From UBA2033 sp035345875 (GTDB taxonomy: Bacteria > Spirochaetota > Leptospiria > Leptospirales > Leptospiraceae), in assembly GCA_035345875.1 (NCBI GenBank), contig DAORDH010000026.1:11240-75239 (forward strand): 64,000 nt of DNA. The letters are read 5' to 3'. Shown piece by piece: positions 15,243 to 25,729 of this stretch. The notes below the pieces were generated by a model. That model made no database searches. It was given only the letters and a program-made list of their open reading frames with translations, and was not told where the DNA came from. The translations under genes and the position numbers were made by a program. Within the stretch, counting starts at the first letter, position 1. Every line of letters starts with the position of its first letter.

Positions 15243-17792
15243 ATGAAGATTTTAACCTGTATCATTTTTTTGTTATTTTTTATTGATTGCCGCCCATCAA
15301 ACACTACAAAGATCTACTCATTGAGCGGGGAATGGCAGTATAAAACTGGATTTGATATAGATTGGCTAAGTGAAAAATCAGATGACCCTAGCTGGAAGAA
15401 AATTAAACTTCCAACAAACCTATCTAGAGAATTAAATTTAAATTCTTATACGGGATATATTACTCTCAGAAAGGAAATTCCACATGAGTTAGATTCTCGA
15501 ATCAAAGAGGGAACATCGATCGCAATCAATGCGGGAAGAGTGTTAGATGTTTCCTATTATTATTTTAATACGACACTTTTTGGTCAACTTGGATCTGCAA
15601 GTCCATATAAACCCGGAGCAATGCGCCCTTTTATAAAAGATATACCAAATAAGAATTTATCGGATACACTGAATCGAATTACAGTTGTTTTATATACTGA
15701 AAATGGAAAATTCCCTCTGCAATTTATGGATTCAATCGAAATTGGAGAAGCAGATGATATCTATTTAGCATATACTAGAAAAGAGATATTTGCTTTTATA
15801 TTTTTATCAGCTTATTTTGTAGTTGGTTTATATCATATCCTTCTTGCGAGTAAAAGACCAAAAGATATTTATAATTTATATTTTGGTCTTTTTTGTCTTT
15901 TTGCTTCCATCTACTGGTTTATTGCAAATACATTTTCGAGAGATATTCTATTTCAGGATTCAGTAGTTCTTCATAGAAAATTAGAACATGTATTTTTATT
16001 TGCTCTTCCTCCTACACTTTTAGTTTTCCTAGTTCAATTTTTTGAAAAGAGATATGGAAGATTTGCATTAGGTCTAACAGCGTTAAGCGGAACGTTTATA
16101 GTTCTATCTCTCATTTTTCCTTTGCCTGTGATGCGTTTTTGCGCGATGCTATGGCAGATATCTAATATCGTTGTATGTTCTTATTCTATTTATTTTCTCT
16201 ATAAACATATTAAAAAAGGAAATAAAGATGGTCTTTATTTGATTTTTGGTATGTTAGTCTTTGGTCTTTCGATCGGACTAGATATGGCAACTTCTAGAAA
16301 TTTTATTCATTTACCAGCTCTTTCCAATTTTGCCTTCTTATTATTTGTAATGGGAATTGCTGCTATCATGGCGAATCGTTTTATGAAAGTAACAAATGAA
16401 GTAGAAGAATTGAATGCTGATTTAGAAATGAAGGTAGAAGATAGAACTAAAAAACTCTCTGAAAGTTTGGATCAAGTGAATAAATTAAAAGAGCAGCAAG
16501 ATGGTGATTATTACCTAACGTCTCTTTTATTACAGCCATTGTCAGGAAATTTTATTAAGACTAAAGAAACTGAATTTGTTACAGAATCCCTAGTAAAACA
16601 AAAAAAACAATTCCAGTTTAGAAAAAAGACCAGTGAAATTGGTGGAGACATTTGTATTGTAGATGAAATTGAGCTGGAAGGACTGAGTTTTACAGTTTTT
16701 TTAAATGCAGATGCAATGGGAAAGTCGATTCAAGGAGCTGGGGGCTGTCTTGTTTTAGGAACTGTGTTTAAGTCAATATTGGAAAGAAATCATAGTAATG
16801 CGGATAATCGAAATATGCCACCAGAGCATTGGATGAAAGAAGTATTTAGAGAGTTGCAAAATGTTTTTATATCATTTAATGGATCCATGCTTATTTCTGC
16901 AATGTTTGGAATTATCGATAATCGAAATGGAACTATGTATTATATTAATGCAGAGCATCCTTTTTCTGTTTTATATCGGGATCGAAAGGCATCTTTTATA
17001 GATGAAGAAAATGTTAAACGCAAAATAGGTATTGAAGTAAAAGAAAGTCCGCTCAGAATACAACTTTTCCAATTAAAGGAGGGAGACCAATTGATCTCTG
17101 GGTCTGATGGTAGAGATGATATTTTGCTTTCTGTGGATGAGTCAGGTGTAAGGGTGATTAATGAAAATGAAAAATTATTTTTACAAATTGTAGAAGAAGC
17201 TGATGGAGATTTAATAGAAATTGAAAAAGTTTTAAAACAAAAAGGAGAGATTACAGACGATCTTTCCTTACTTAAAATTACATATCAGAAAAAAGAAAGT
17301 GAAAGCTCGAGTTCTTTAAGTTTAGAAGATATTGATAAGAATCTTTCTGAAGCATATAAGTGTTATACGAATGGGCAAATTGGAAAAGCATTATCTATTT
17401 ACCAGGCAATCTTTCGTCATAGAAAAGATCCAAATCTTGTATTAGAGATAACTAATCTTTTTATTGAGAAGAGAGAATACTCACTCGCAAGTCGATTTTT
17501 AGATATTTACAATAAACAGAATCCTTATAACTCATATGCTATTTATTTGAATTCTTTTGTAAAAAAGAAAAATAAAGAATACGAAATTGCCGCTCAGTTA
17601 GGAGAAAGATTTAGACTCAGAGAGCCAACGAACGTTAAAAACTTAGTAAATCTAGCTGATATCTATCGCCTTTTAAATAAAATGGAATTAACTCGAAAGT
17701 ATTTATCTCGTGCTTTAAAGTTAGATCCCAACAATAAGCAAGCTCTAAAATTAGAGGAAAGTCTTGTATTGGATTCTACTATTTCTGTTTGA
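15243..17792 (+). CDS. Lipoprotein-type 7TMR-DISM receptor with SpoIIE phosphatase and TPR domains
   Basis: The 849-residue protein starts with a lipoprotein-like signal (FFIDC at 12-16). An extracytoplasmic beta-rich domain (about 25-175) leads into seven membrane segments (about 180-385), a coiled coil (390-425), a SpoIIE/PP2C-like phosphatase domain (about 430-680) and C-terminal TPRs (about 700-845). Phosphatase metal sites are visible in EIGGDICIV, NADAMGKSIQGAGG and SGSDGRDD. Such proteins dephosphorylate anti-sigma-antagonist-type regulators in response to an outside signal. A paralogue of the same layout lies at 27944. The pair flank a minus-strand kinase/cyclase operon. The ligand is unknown. 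Confidence 0.9.
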   Translation: MKILTCIIFLLFFIDCRPSNTTKIYSLSGEWQYKTGFDIDWLSEKSDDPSWKKIKLPTNLSRELNLNSYTGYITLRKEIPHELDSRIKEGTSIAINAGRVLDVSYYYFNTTLFGQLGSASPYKPGAMRPFIKDIPNKNLSDTLNRITVVLYTENGKFPLQFMDSIEIGEADDIYLAYTRKEIFAFIFLSAYFVVGLYHILLASKRPKDIYNLYFGLFCLFASIYWFIANTFSRDILFQDSVVLHRKLEHVFLFALPPTLLVFLVQFFEKRYGRFALGLTALSGTFIVLSLIFPLPVMRFCAMLWQISNIVVCSYSIYFLYKHIKKGNKDGLYLIFGMLVFGLSIGLDMATSRNFIHLPALSNFAFLLFVMGIAAIMANRFMKVTNEVEELNADLEMKVEDRTKKLSESLDQVNKLKEQQDGDYYLTSLLLQPLSGNFIKTKETEFVTESLVKQKKQFQFRKKTSEIGGDICIVDEIELEGLSFTVFLNADAMGKSIQGAGGCLVLGTVFKSILERNHSNADNRNMPPEHWMKEVFRELQNVFISFNGSMLISAMFGIIDNRNGTMYYINAEHPFSVLYRDRKASFIDEENVKRKIGIEVKESPLRIQLFQLKEGDQLISGSDGRDDILLSVDESGVRVINENEKLFLQIVEEADGDLIEIEKVLKQKGEITDDLSLLKITYQKKESESSSSLSLEDIDKNLSEAYKCYTNGQIGKALSIYQAIFRHRKDPNLVLEITNLFIEKREYSLASRFLDIYNKQNPYNSYAIYLNSFVKKKNKEYEIAAQLGERFRLREPTNVKNLVNLADIYRLLNKMELTRKYLSRALKLDPNNKQALKLEESLVLDSTISV

Positions 17793-18010
17793 TATGAAAT
17801 ATTTTTAAACTACATTAGAGAAAAAATATAAATTGATAAATACGATAAGAATTATTAATTTTTAACGGATCAATAAATATACTAAATGGGTGAAGTAATT
17901 CCCAAAAAAGATGATATTTGATTGGTATTTGCTAAAAGGCAGATTGAGCGTTAGTAGATTTATAACTAACTTTTTAAAGAAAAGAAATCATATTAAATCG
18001 AAAAATAATT

Positions 18011-20044
18011 TCAGAATCTATATATCTGTATTGTGAAGGTAGATCCAATATTTAATTCTGATAAAACAGTTAAATGACCTTGGTGTAATTCTATCGTTTT
18101 TTTGGCTAAGTATAAACCAATTCCAACACCACTTACTTTGTAACTAAGAGAACTATCGATTCTAAAAAACTTATCAAATATTTTATCTAAGTATTTCTTT
18201 TCAATTCCTATGCCAGTATCAGTTATGGATAAAAAAATACTTTCTTCATCAAATCTTGCTCCGATAGAGATTAAACCGTTTATCTTATTAAATACAATTG
18301 AGTTTTTTAAAATTGAATAAATTGCCTTTCCGAATATCTTTTTATCAACATTCACATCAATAGATTTAGGAATTTCTAATTTGATTTGAACTTGTTTTTC
18401 CTTAGCCAAATCATTTAATTTATCAAGCTCTATTCTTACTAGCTCCTGAAGAGATTTTTTCTCTAAATTAAGTTGGATATTTGTCTCTAAATCTGTTATT
18501 AAAATTAGGTCTTCTAGATACTCCTTTAGCTTTTTACTGTTTGCTAAGAGATCTTTTGCATATCCAATAACGGTTTCCTTTTCATTTGTTGTGCTTAAAA
18601 TTTCGGAATACATATAGATGTAAGTGAGTGGAGTTTTTAACTCATGAGATAAGTTGGCAAGAAATTCATCTTTGGCTTTGTTTAATTGTTTTATTTCTAC
18701 TTCTCTTTTCTGAGCTAGTTTTTTTTGCATTTCCGCCTCTTCTCTAGATATCTCGCTTTGTTTAAATGCGTTTGAGAAATTTGCTGATAAAATATAAGCT
18801 TGTGAAATGATAAATACTAAAAGACCGATTGGAAAATAATATCCTGTCTGAATTATTTCTTGCACGTGCAGAATGTCATTAACAGAAGCTAGGATAACAC
18901 AAAGTAGCCCCGATAAAAATGGCAATGCTCCCTCTCTTTTATTAAAAGCTGCTCTAAAAATACAAAAGAGAATATACAGAAATACAATTAGAACAAGGAT
19001 TTGCCAATAAGATAGAGTGCTTGTATATAGATTAGAATCTGTAAAAATTACCAATAGAATAAACGTTATGAATATTGTATTTAGTAGTCTTGTAATTAGT
19101 TTCGAAAAATCATTTTTAAATAAAGATACTTGAAAGAGTAGAAAGAAAGGGGCAAGCATATATACATTTAAATATTCAGCCTTTAAGAGATAAATATGAA
19201 ATTCTGGATTTATTAAACTAGATATATATCTTTCGCCAACGAAGAAAGGGCGAATGGACGATAGTAGACAGAAGATTGAAAAATAGAGAGTCGACTTATC
19301 ATTTCTTCTTAACAAGAATAAACCAAAATGGTAGAAACCCATAATCCCAATCGATCCAAATAGGAAAAAATCTAGAATTAATTGATTCTCTCTCATTTTT
19401 TCCAAATAGTTTAGTTTTCCTAGATATATGTTATAAAAAATTCCACCATTGCTAAGAAAGAAATTTGATACATGTAATATAATTTCAATCTCACCCGATT
19501 CAGTTGGAGTAAGAGAAATGATTTTAGGTAAATTGCTAAAACTAGAATCGAATTCTGATTTTCCAACCTTCCCAATATTTGCGAGTAATTTCCCATTCTG
19601 AAAAAGTTTATAATTGGAAGCGATATAATCAATTCGAATCGCAAGTTCTTCATATCTTTTGACATTTCGCAATAAGAGTCTATAGCTCAAATATCCATTC
19701 TCGCCGATGGTATTTCCCTCATATTCGATTCCTGCCCATGACCCTGGAACTTTAAGATAGTGAATTGGTTTGCGGTGAGTTTGAGATTCTTTTCGAAATT
19801 GGAGAGAATCTGCGGGATTAGCAGTTTGATAATTAGATTCAATCAATTCATTCCAATAAAATTCCCATTCCCCTTCTAATTTTAAAGGCTCATTTTCAAT
19901 ATTCCAGGAGCTAACATCGATTTGACCCTTTGTAATCTTTGGATAATTCTTTTTATCTTGTGGATTACAACTGTATGTCGCAAAAATAAAAAGAATAAGT
20001 AGAAATAAAAAAAGAGTTTTTAAACTCAGATTAAATCTTTGCAT
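18011..20044 (-). CDS. 7TMR-DISM lipoprotein histidine kinase
   Basis: The 677-residue protein starts best at ATG 20044, which gives a clean lipoprotein signal ending ATYSC; a longer frame from 20107 adds 21 residues with no export character. The extracytoplasmic DISMED2-type domain (about 40-190) is followed by seven membrane segments (about 200-405), a coiled coil, and a full kinase core. The H-box LANLSHELKTPLTYIY has His467; further blocks are ILKNSIVFN, ITDTGIGIEKKYLDKIF and VGIGLYLAKK. It is the last gene of a five-gene operon and overlaps the upstream cyclase gene by 14 bp. It is a close paralogue of the gene at 23747 but keeps the phosphate-accepting His. Confidence 0.9.
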   Translation of the reverse strand: MQRFNLSLKTLFLFLLILFIFATYSCNPQDKKNYPKITKGQIDVSSWNIENEPLKLEGEWEFYWNELIESNYQTANPADSLQFRKESQTHRKPIHYLKVPGSWAGIEYEGNTIGENGYLSYRLLLRNVKRYEELAIRIDYIASNYKLFQNGKLLANIGKVGKSEFDSSFSNLPKIISLTPTESGEIEIILHVSNFFLSNGGIFYNIYLGKLNYLEKMRENQLILDFFLFGSIGIMGFYHFGLFLLRRNDKSTLYFSIFCLLSSIRPFFVGERYISSLINPEFHIYLLKAEYLNVYMLAPFFLLFQVSLFKNDFSKLITRLLNTIFITFILLVIFTDSNLYTSTLSYWQILVLIVFLYILFCIFRAAFNKREGALPFLSGLLCVILASVNDILHVQEIIQTGYYFPIGLLVFIISQAYILSANFSNAFKQSEISREEAEMQKKLAQKREVEIKQLNKAKDEFLANLSHELKTPLTYIYMYSEILSTTNEKETVIGYAKDLLANSKKLKEYLEDLILITDLETNIQLNLEKKSLQELVRIELDKLNDLAKEKQVQIKLEIPKSIDVNVDKKIFGKAIYSILKNSIVFNKINGLISIGARFDEESIFLSITDTGIGIEKKYLDKIFDKFFRIDSSLSYKVSGVGIGLYLAKKTIELHQGHLTVLSELNIGSTFTIQIYRF

Positions 20045-23000
20045 ATAAGTTCCAAAATTTTGAATTTGGTATACTACCTTCTGTTGACAAATCCTCCTTG
20101 ATTCCATTTACAAAATACATGTTAATTTCTCCTTTGTTTTTGGCTTGAATCTTGCCTCTCAATTCGCAGGAGAAAAAATCTTTTATCAATTCATAAGTAG
20201 ATTGGCTAATATTGATTTTTCCTGGAGTTCCACTTGATTCCATACGACTTGCAGTATTTACTGCATCTCCCCAAACATCATAGGCAAACTTCTTTTCTCC
20301 AATAACACCGGCAATGAGTGGACCAGTATGGATTCCTAATCGTAATTCCCAATACGGTGCCCCGATGATTTCTTTAATTTCTTTCATTTGGTTCATAAAG
20401 TTTTGGATTTCAAGTGCTGCTAGTATAGCGTCTATTGCATGAGTCTTATTGGCTTTTGGAATTCCACCTGCACACATATAGCTATCACCAATGGTTTTTA
20501 ATTTTTCTAAGCCATACCTTTCAGTTACTTTATCAAATTGTCCAAAACAAGAATCTAATTCTTTCACTAGATCTACTGGCGACATTGTTTCAGCTATCTG
20601 TGTAAAGCCTTTGAAATCTGTAAAAAGGACAGTTGCAGACTCGAAATAGACAGGTGCTGAGAAACCTTTTTCTTTTAATTCTTTTGCAACTTGGCGTGGA
20701 AGTATATTTAAAAGTAAACGCTCTGATTTATCTCTCTCCTTTTCTGCTTCTAGTTGTGCCATGACTGCAATCTTCTTTTCAATTTCAGCTTCTTCTCTTT
20801 TGGATTCTACCTCTTCGTAAAGAAAAGAATTGTTAACAGCGATAGCAAGTTGTTCAGAAAAAGATTCAATGAATTTTATATCTTGTTTATTAAACTTCTG
20901 CATTCCATGAATTTTATTAATATGTAAGATACCAATCACTTCATTCTGAACAAGGAGTGGGATTTGGAGAACTGATTTGATTTTTAAAGCTTCTGTGATT
21001 TCTCTATCGATCTCACTCATATTATCGATATTAATTTGGGTTACATCTCTAAGATAGAATGTCTTCTTCATAAAATAGGTTAAATACATTGAACCTAGTT
21101 CTGGCTTTAATTCTGCGTTTAGATTCTTATATTTTTGAATCGTTGAATCTTCTAATTCATTGCTTATTAAACATCTTGTGAATAATCTTAATTTGTCTCT
21201 TGTGACTAATTGAAGCCAAAAAATATTTGCATCGAATTTTTGTTTTAAATTATCTACAGCAAATGAGAAAATATTATCTAAACTTCTTTCTGAATTGATA
21301 ACCTTTGCAAATTCGTTTATGTATTCGATTTCTTTTCTCGCAAGGTCTGCTTTTTCTTTTTCCACTTCCGCACTTTTTTTTGCTTCTTCCGATTCCTTTA
21401 GAATTTGCGCATTCGCAATGGCACCAGCAATTTGATCTGAGAAATTTATTAATCTTTCAATTTCTTCTGGTAAAATGGATTCATTTGTAAGTTGTTTATT
21501 TATACTTAATATACCAATAACTTCTCCGTAGATAACTAATGGAAGTAGTAAGAAATATTTCCAATTTGTTGTTTCAAGTATCCATTGGTCGGTTGGAGTA
21601 AATGTATCAAAATCGTTAAACTCAAAAAAATAAAATTGTTGGCTATTGAAAGTTTCATAGATGAATCCTGTTTGCTCATTAATAGGAGCTGACCATGATT
21701 TTATAGAATCAATAGCTGACTTTTTCAATGAGTTTGATACAAAAGAGAAAGTTCTAAATTCATTTCGATTTTTATCAGGCAAAATGAGCCAGAAGTCTTT
21801 ATAATCAAGATCTGTTTCTAAATAATACATAACGAAACTCATAATGTCTGTTAGAGTTGAAACTGAGTTGATATTTTTAGTAATTTCGTTAAGACTTTGG
21901 ATTTCATTTTTTACTCTTTCGCTCTCTTCTAGTAGTTTTGAATTGTAGACCGCACCTGTGATTTGATCTGCAATCTTCTTTAAGCTCTCAATCTCTGATT
22001 CAGAAAGTATCATTTCTCTTCCAAAATTGGATAGACCTAAAAATCCGATAACCTCTTCTTTCAAAATAAGCGGTAGGCAGAAATAAGATCTAAATTGGAA
22101 AATTTCAATCAGTTTTTTTTCGAAATCTCTTTTGGATTCAACTAATTCTTTAGTGTATAAAGCTTGTTTCGTATGAAATACATACCCATGCACATGGTCT
22201 ATATCGTTTAACGGTATTCGAATAGAATAAACAAATTTATTCAGTTCATCAATATCGGAATTGGGAGGTAAATTAAAATAAAGGACTTTCGCACTCAATC
22301 GATCTGCTTCTACCATGCTAAGAGTAAACATGTCGATATCATAGTTTTTACTTATATGATTCATTGTCCAGTCGATAATGGCTTGAATATTATTAGAACG
22401 ATTGACTGTTCTAGATATTTCATTTAACGTTACCAATTCTAAAGTTCTTTCTTCAATTTTAGATTCTAAGTTAGAGGAAAATTTTCTTAATTCCTCACTC
22501 AACATCTCAGATTGATGGAAAGTATTTGCAAATCTTCTAGATAGAACAGTAGCTTGAAATAAAACAAAAATTAATAGCCCATAACTCGCTAATGCAGGGA
22601 GTTGATTTAAACCAAGCGATCTGGTTATATCAGAAATTAAACTCACAGAAAATAAAGAAAAACCAAGTAGAAATAACTTTGCTCCAACTTTATTTCTAAA
22701 CGCTGCGAGTATTAATACATAGAGAGTATAAAAAATAACAAGTAAGATAAGATATTGGTTGTAGATAAGAAAAAATGAATAAACTTTCATTGAAAAAAAG
22801 ATTGCAGAGAGAGAAGCAGGTATCTCAAAAAGACCGATAAAAAAAAGAATTTTTTTTGAGAACTCACCTGGATATAGACTATTTATAAATAAAGCGAAAG
22901 AAAATCCTCCATAATAAAAACTAATAAACTCTATTCGATGAAAAATGGTGAATGGTAAAAATGGAAATGCTTCATATAAAATGAGCTCGTTAGTTGAAAT

Positions 23001-23750
23001 GGTTCGGAGAGCGATTAGAATACAAAAAATTCCAAAGTGAAAGGCTGATGTATCTTTTCTTCTGCTCATATATAAGCCCAAGTGGTAGAGTCCCATAATG
23101 ATTAGAGAACTAAATACAATTAAATCTAAAGCAAAGGTTCTTTTTGCTCTTGCGTTTATCTTTTCTGTTGCACCTATTTTTATCGTAGTCCACGGTCCGG
23201 CTTTGTTATAATGAAAATTAGAAACATGAAGTAGAATATCTAACTCATTTCGCTCCGTTGGAATCTCAAATGTTTTGTATTGGAGAAAAGGTTCTGACTC
23301 TTGCTTTGATTTTCCTACTTTACCATTTTGGGAGATAAGTTTTTGATTTATAAATAAACGATAGGCGGTTCCCGTATCTGGCATTGCAAAGGATAAAGAC
23401 TGTTTGGCTTCTGGAAGCAAGACTTTTATTTTAAAACTTGCATAGCCATATTCAGGATAACCTATCCTTTGCCACTGGACTGGAAGATTTAGATAGCTTC
23501 TATTATTTCTAGTTGTTGTTTCATTTGGATCGATTAGTTCTTCCCAGTAAAACTCCCATTCTCCATCTAGATTTGTAATACCTTCTTCAAAGTCTTTTGC
23601 ATTGAAGTTCCAGCTTCTTAAATCCAAGATTCCCTTCACTGCTTTGGGTCTCTCTACACTATCGTCTGCATAAATAAAATTCCAAAATCCCAAGCATAGG
23701 AATAATACAAAGTAGATAAGAAATAGATTAAATTTACTTTGGGATTTCAT
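20031..23750 (-). CDS. 7TMR-DISM, three-GAF adenylate cyclase
   Basis: The 1239-residue protein has a signal peptide, a DISMED2-type sensor (about 30-200), seven membrane segments (about 205-405), a coiled coil, three tandem GAF-like domains (about 440-990), and a C-terminal class III cyclase domain (about 1030-1215). Metal-binding Asp residues lie in LFTDFKGFTQ and TIGDSYMCAGG. The base-selecting Lys (in KLKTIGD) and Asp (in YDVWGDAVN) indicate ATP as substrate, so the product is probably cAMP. Its ATG overlaps the stop of the upstream kinase (ATGA). A five-domain input makes it an integrator of an outer signal with cytoplasmic ligands. Confidence 0.92.
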   Translation of the reverse strand: MKSQSKFNLFLIYFVLFLCLGFWNFIYADDSVERPKAVKGILDLRSWNFNAKDFEEGITNLDGEWEFYWEELIDPNETTTRNNRSYLNLPVQWQRIGYPEYGYASFKIKVLLPEAKQSLSFAMPDTGTAYRLFINQKLISQNGKVGKSKQESEPFLQYKTFEIPTERNELDILLHVSNFHYNKAGPWTTIKIGATEKINARAKRTFALDLIVFSSLIIMGLYHLGLYMSRRKDTSAFHFGIFCILIALRTISTNELILYEAFPFLPFTIFHRIEFISFYYGGFSFALFINSLYPGEFSKKILFFIGLFEIPASLSAIFFSMKVYSFFLIYNQYLILLVIFYTLYVLILAAFRNKVGAKLFLLGFSLFSVSLISDITRSLGLNQLPALASYGLLIFVLFQATVLSRRFANTFHQSEMLSEELRKFSSNLESKIEERTLELVTLNEISRTVNRSNNIQAIIDWTMNHISKNYDIDMFTLSMVEADRLSAKVLYFNLPPNSDIDELNKFVYSIRIPLNDIDHVHGYVFHTKQALYTKELVESKRDFEKKLIEIFQFRSYFCLPLILKEEVIGFLGLSNFGREMILSESEIESLKKIADQITGAVYNSKLLEESERVKNEIQSLNEITKNINSVSTLTDIMSFVMYYLETDLDYKDFWLILPDKNRNEFRTFSFVSNSLKKSAIDSIKSWSAPINEQTGFIYETFNSQQFYFFEFNDFDTFTPTDQWILETTNWKYFLLLPLVIYGEVIGILSINKQLTNESILPEEIERLINFSDQIAGAIANAQILKESEEAKKSAEVEKEKADLARKEIEYINEFAKVINSERSLDNIFSFAVDNLKQKFDANIFWLQLVTRDKLRLFTRCLISNELEDSTIQKYKNLNAELKPELGSMYLTYFMKKTFYLRDVTQINIDNMSEIDREITEALKIKSVLQIPLLVQNEVIGILHINKIHGMQKFNKQDIKFIESFSEQLAIAVNNSFLYEEVESKREEAEIEKKIAVMAQLEAEKERDKSERLLLNILPRQVAKELKEKGFSAPVYFESATVLFTDFKGFTQIAETMSPVDLVKELDSCFGQFDKVTERYGLEKLKTIGDSYMCAGGIPKANKTHAIDAILAALEIQNFMNQMKEIKEIIGAPYWELRLGIHTGPLIAGVIGEKKFAYDVWGDAVNTASRMESSGTPGKINISQSTYELIKDFFSCELRGKIQAKNKGEINMYFVNGIKEDLSTEGSIPNSKFWNLYAKI

Positions 23751-25729
23751 TTATTATTACCTCTAGGAAAATAAGCTTTGAACAGAGCACCTTCTTCTAG
23801 GATAGACGATACTTCTAATTTTCCATTGTGGAGAGAAGCAATTTTATTTGCAATATAAAGTCCTAATCCTGCACCAATTACATCATAGCTTATAAAACTA
23901 TTGATTCGAAAGAACTTATCAAAAATTTTCTTTTGATGATCCTGCGATATTCCTATTCCAGTATCTTGAATCGAAATAATAATATAATCAGCTCGAATTT
24001 CTTCTTTTATATAAACAGATCCGAAATCGGTATTATATTGAATGGAGTTTTTTAAAATTTCATAAAATAACTTTTCTAATAATTTTCTGTCTGCATTTAT
24101 TTTTAATGCATATGAAACGTGGTTTTCAATTTTAATTTTTTTAGGCTCAGCCAATTCGATTAGGTTTTTAATTTCTGCATCTAGAATTTCTTTAACAGAA
24201 CAGTATTCTAGATTTAGTTTAATATTCGACTCTAAATCTGTTGTCAGAATTAAATCTTCAACATATCGATTCAAAATCTTTGCATTTGTGAATATTGATT
24301 TACCTAGTTTAGTTGGATTAATTTGATCTGTTTGGGTAATTAGTATTTCTGAATCAGAATAAATATTCTCAAGGGGCTTTTTTAATTCTTCAGATAGGTT
24401 TGATAAAAATTGATCTTTAGTGTTTGTAAGAAGTTCAATTTCAATTCTTCTTTTTTCTGCAAGGTTTCTCTGCTCTATTGCAATTGCTCTAGATATTTCA
24501 CTTTGTTTAAACGCTTTCGAAAATTTAGACGATAGTAGATAGGCTTGAGAGAAAATAAAAACTAAAACTCCAAAATAAATAAAATGGCCAGTATTTAGAA
24601 TTCCTTTAGTATATAAAATATCGTTGATCGAAAAAATAGAGAGAGCTAAAATTCCCACACAAAAGGAAACTGCGCCTTCTCTTTTATATATGATTGCTTT
24701 CGAAATGGAAACCAGTCCATGGAGTAATGCTGTAATTGTAAGAATATAAAAAGCAGACAAGGTTGAGTATGAAAATTGGATCGGGGTGAGTAAAAATATT
24801 AAATTAAAGACTAATAAAATATAACTATAAACATTGAATGCTTTAGTTTTAAATTCATTTGGAAATAATTCTTTCAAAAAGGATAAAATATAGAAAAAAG
24901 CAGTGAATAGTAAAATATAATCCAATTTATGTAAAATATTCTCGTCGATATACGGAAAGACAGCGGCTAATATTCTTTCTCCCCTAAAAAAAGGTCGAAC
25001 AGAAAAGAATAAACACAGGAATGCAAAATAAATAGCAGACTTATCACTCCTTCTCAGTAAATAAATAATAAAATGGAGTATGCTCATTATAAAAAGAGCC
25101 CCGAAAAGAAAAAAATCTAGCAGAATTCTATTTAGCTTTTCTTCTTTTAATGTTTTTGTTTTTCCAATAAAAAAAGGATTTTTTAATCCTCCATCTAGGT
25201 GAAAAAAATTAGAAACATGAAATAGAATTTCTACTTTTTCACCAGATGGTATTTTTAGTAGGACAGGTTTTATTTTGAAGTCAGATTCTTCTTTTGATTT
25301 GCCTACTCTTCCCGATTGATCAACTAATTCTCCGTTTATATAAATTGCATAGCTAGAATGGATTCCATTTGTATTGATAGCGAGATCATTGAATTTATTA
25401 TTGAGAATAGTAAGACGATAGGTGGCATATCCATTGGATCCAATTTTGTTATTAGAGGATAAAGAATCATTCCAGCGATGAGATGCTGAGATAGAATTCA
25501 ACTTATGATGAGAAATGTCCTTCTGATGTATAAATTCATTCCAATAAAATTCAAAATCACCGCTTATTTCCAGGGATTTATTCTGATTAAAATTATGAGA
25601 TTGAAGATCTAAAACTCCGTTCTCCATCCTTAGAATTTCTTTATTTTCATTAGAACAAGAGATAGAGAATAAAAAAGCGAAAACGATCAAGAACCCATTG
25701 ATCGATTTGATTGAGAACATAGTTTTCAA
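23747..25729 (-). CDS. 7TMR-DISM histidine kinase-like protein lacking the phospho-accepting His
   Basis: The 660-residue lipoprotein-type receptor (FSISC lipobox) has the same DISMED2, seven-helix and kinase layout as the gene at 18011. The H-box reads LSNLSEELKKPLENIY: Glu447 (codon 24389-24391) replaces His. The ATPase domain looks intact (ILKNSIQYN, IQDTGIGISQDH, GAGLGLYIANK). It could phosphorylate nothing on itself by the normal route, so it may act as a regulator of its active paralogue, for example in a heterodimer. The TTG at 25729 overlaps the receiver's stop (TTGA); ATG 25720 is the alternative start. It is third in the operon. Confidence 0.88.
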   Translation of the reverse strand: MKTMFSIKSINGFLIVFAFLFSISCSNENKEILRMENGVLDLQSHNFNQNKSLEISGDFEFYWNEFIHQKDISHHKLNSISASHRWNDSLSSNNKIGSNGYATYRLTILNNKFNDLAINTNGIHSSYAIYINGELVDQSGRVGKSKEESDFKIKPVLLKIPSGEKVEILFHVSNFFHLDGGLKNPFFIGKTKTLKEEKLNRILLDFFLFGALFIMSILHFIIYLLRRSDKSAIYFAFLCLFFSVRPFFRGERILAAVFPYIDENILHKLDYILLFTAFFYILSFLKELFPNEFKTKAFNVYSYILLVFNLIFLLTPIQFSYSTLSAFYILTITALLHGLVSISKAIIYKREGAVSFCVGILALSIFSINDILYTKGILNTGHFIYFGVLVFIFSQAYLLSSKFSKAFKQSEISRAIAIEQRNLAEKRRIEIELLTNTKDQFLSNLSEELKKPLENIYSDSEILITQTDQINPTKLGKSIFTNAKILNRYVEDLILTTDLESNIKLNLEYCSVKEILDAEIKNLIELAEPKKIKIENHVSYALKINADRKLLEKLFYEILKNSIQYNTDFGSVYIKEEIRADYIIISIQDTGIGISQDHQKKIFDKFFRINSFISYDVIGAGLGLYIANKIASLHNGKLEVSSILEEGALFKAYFPRGNNK

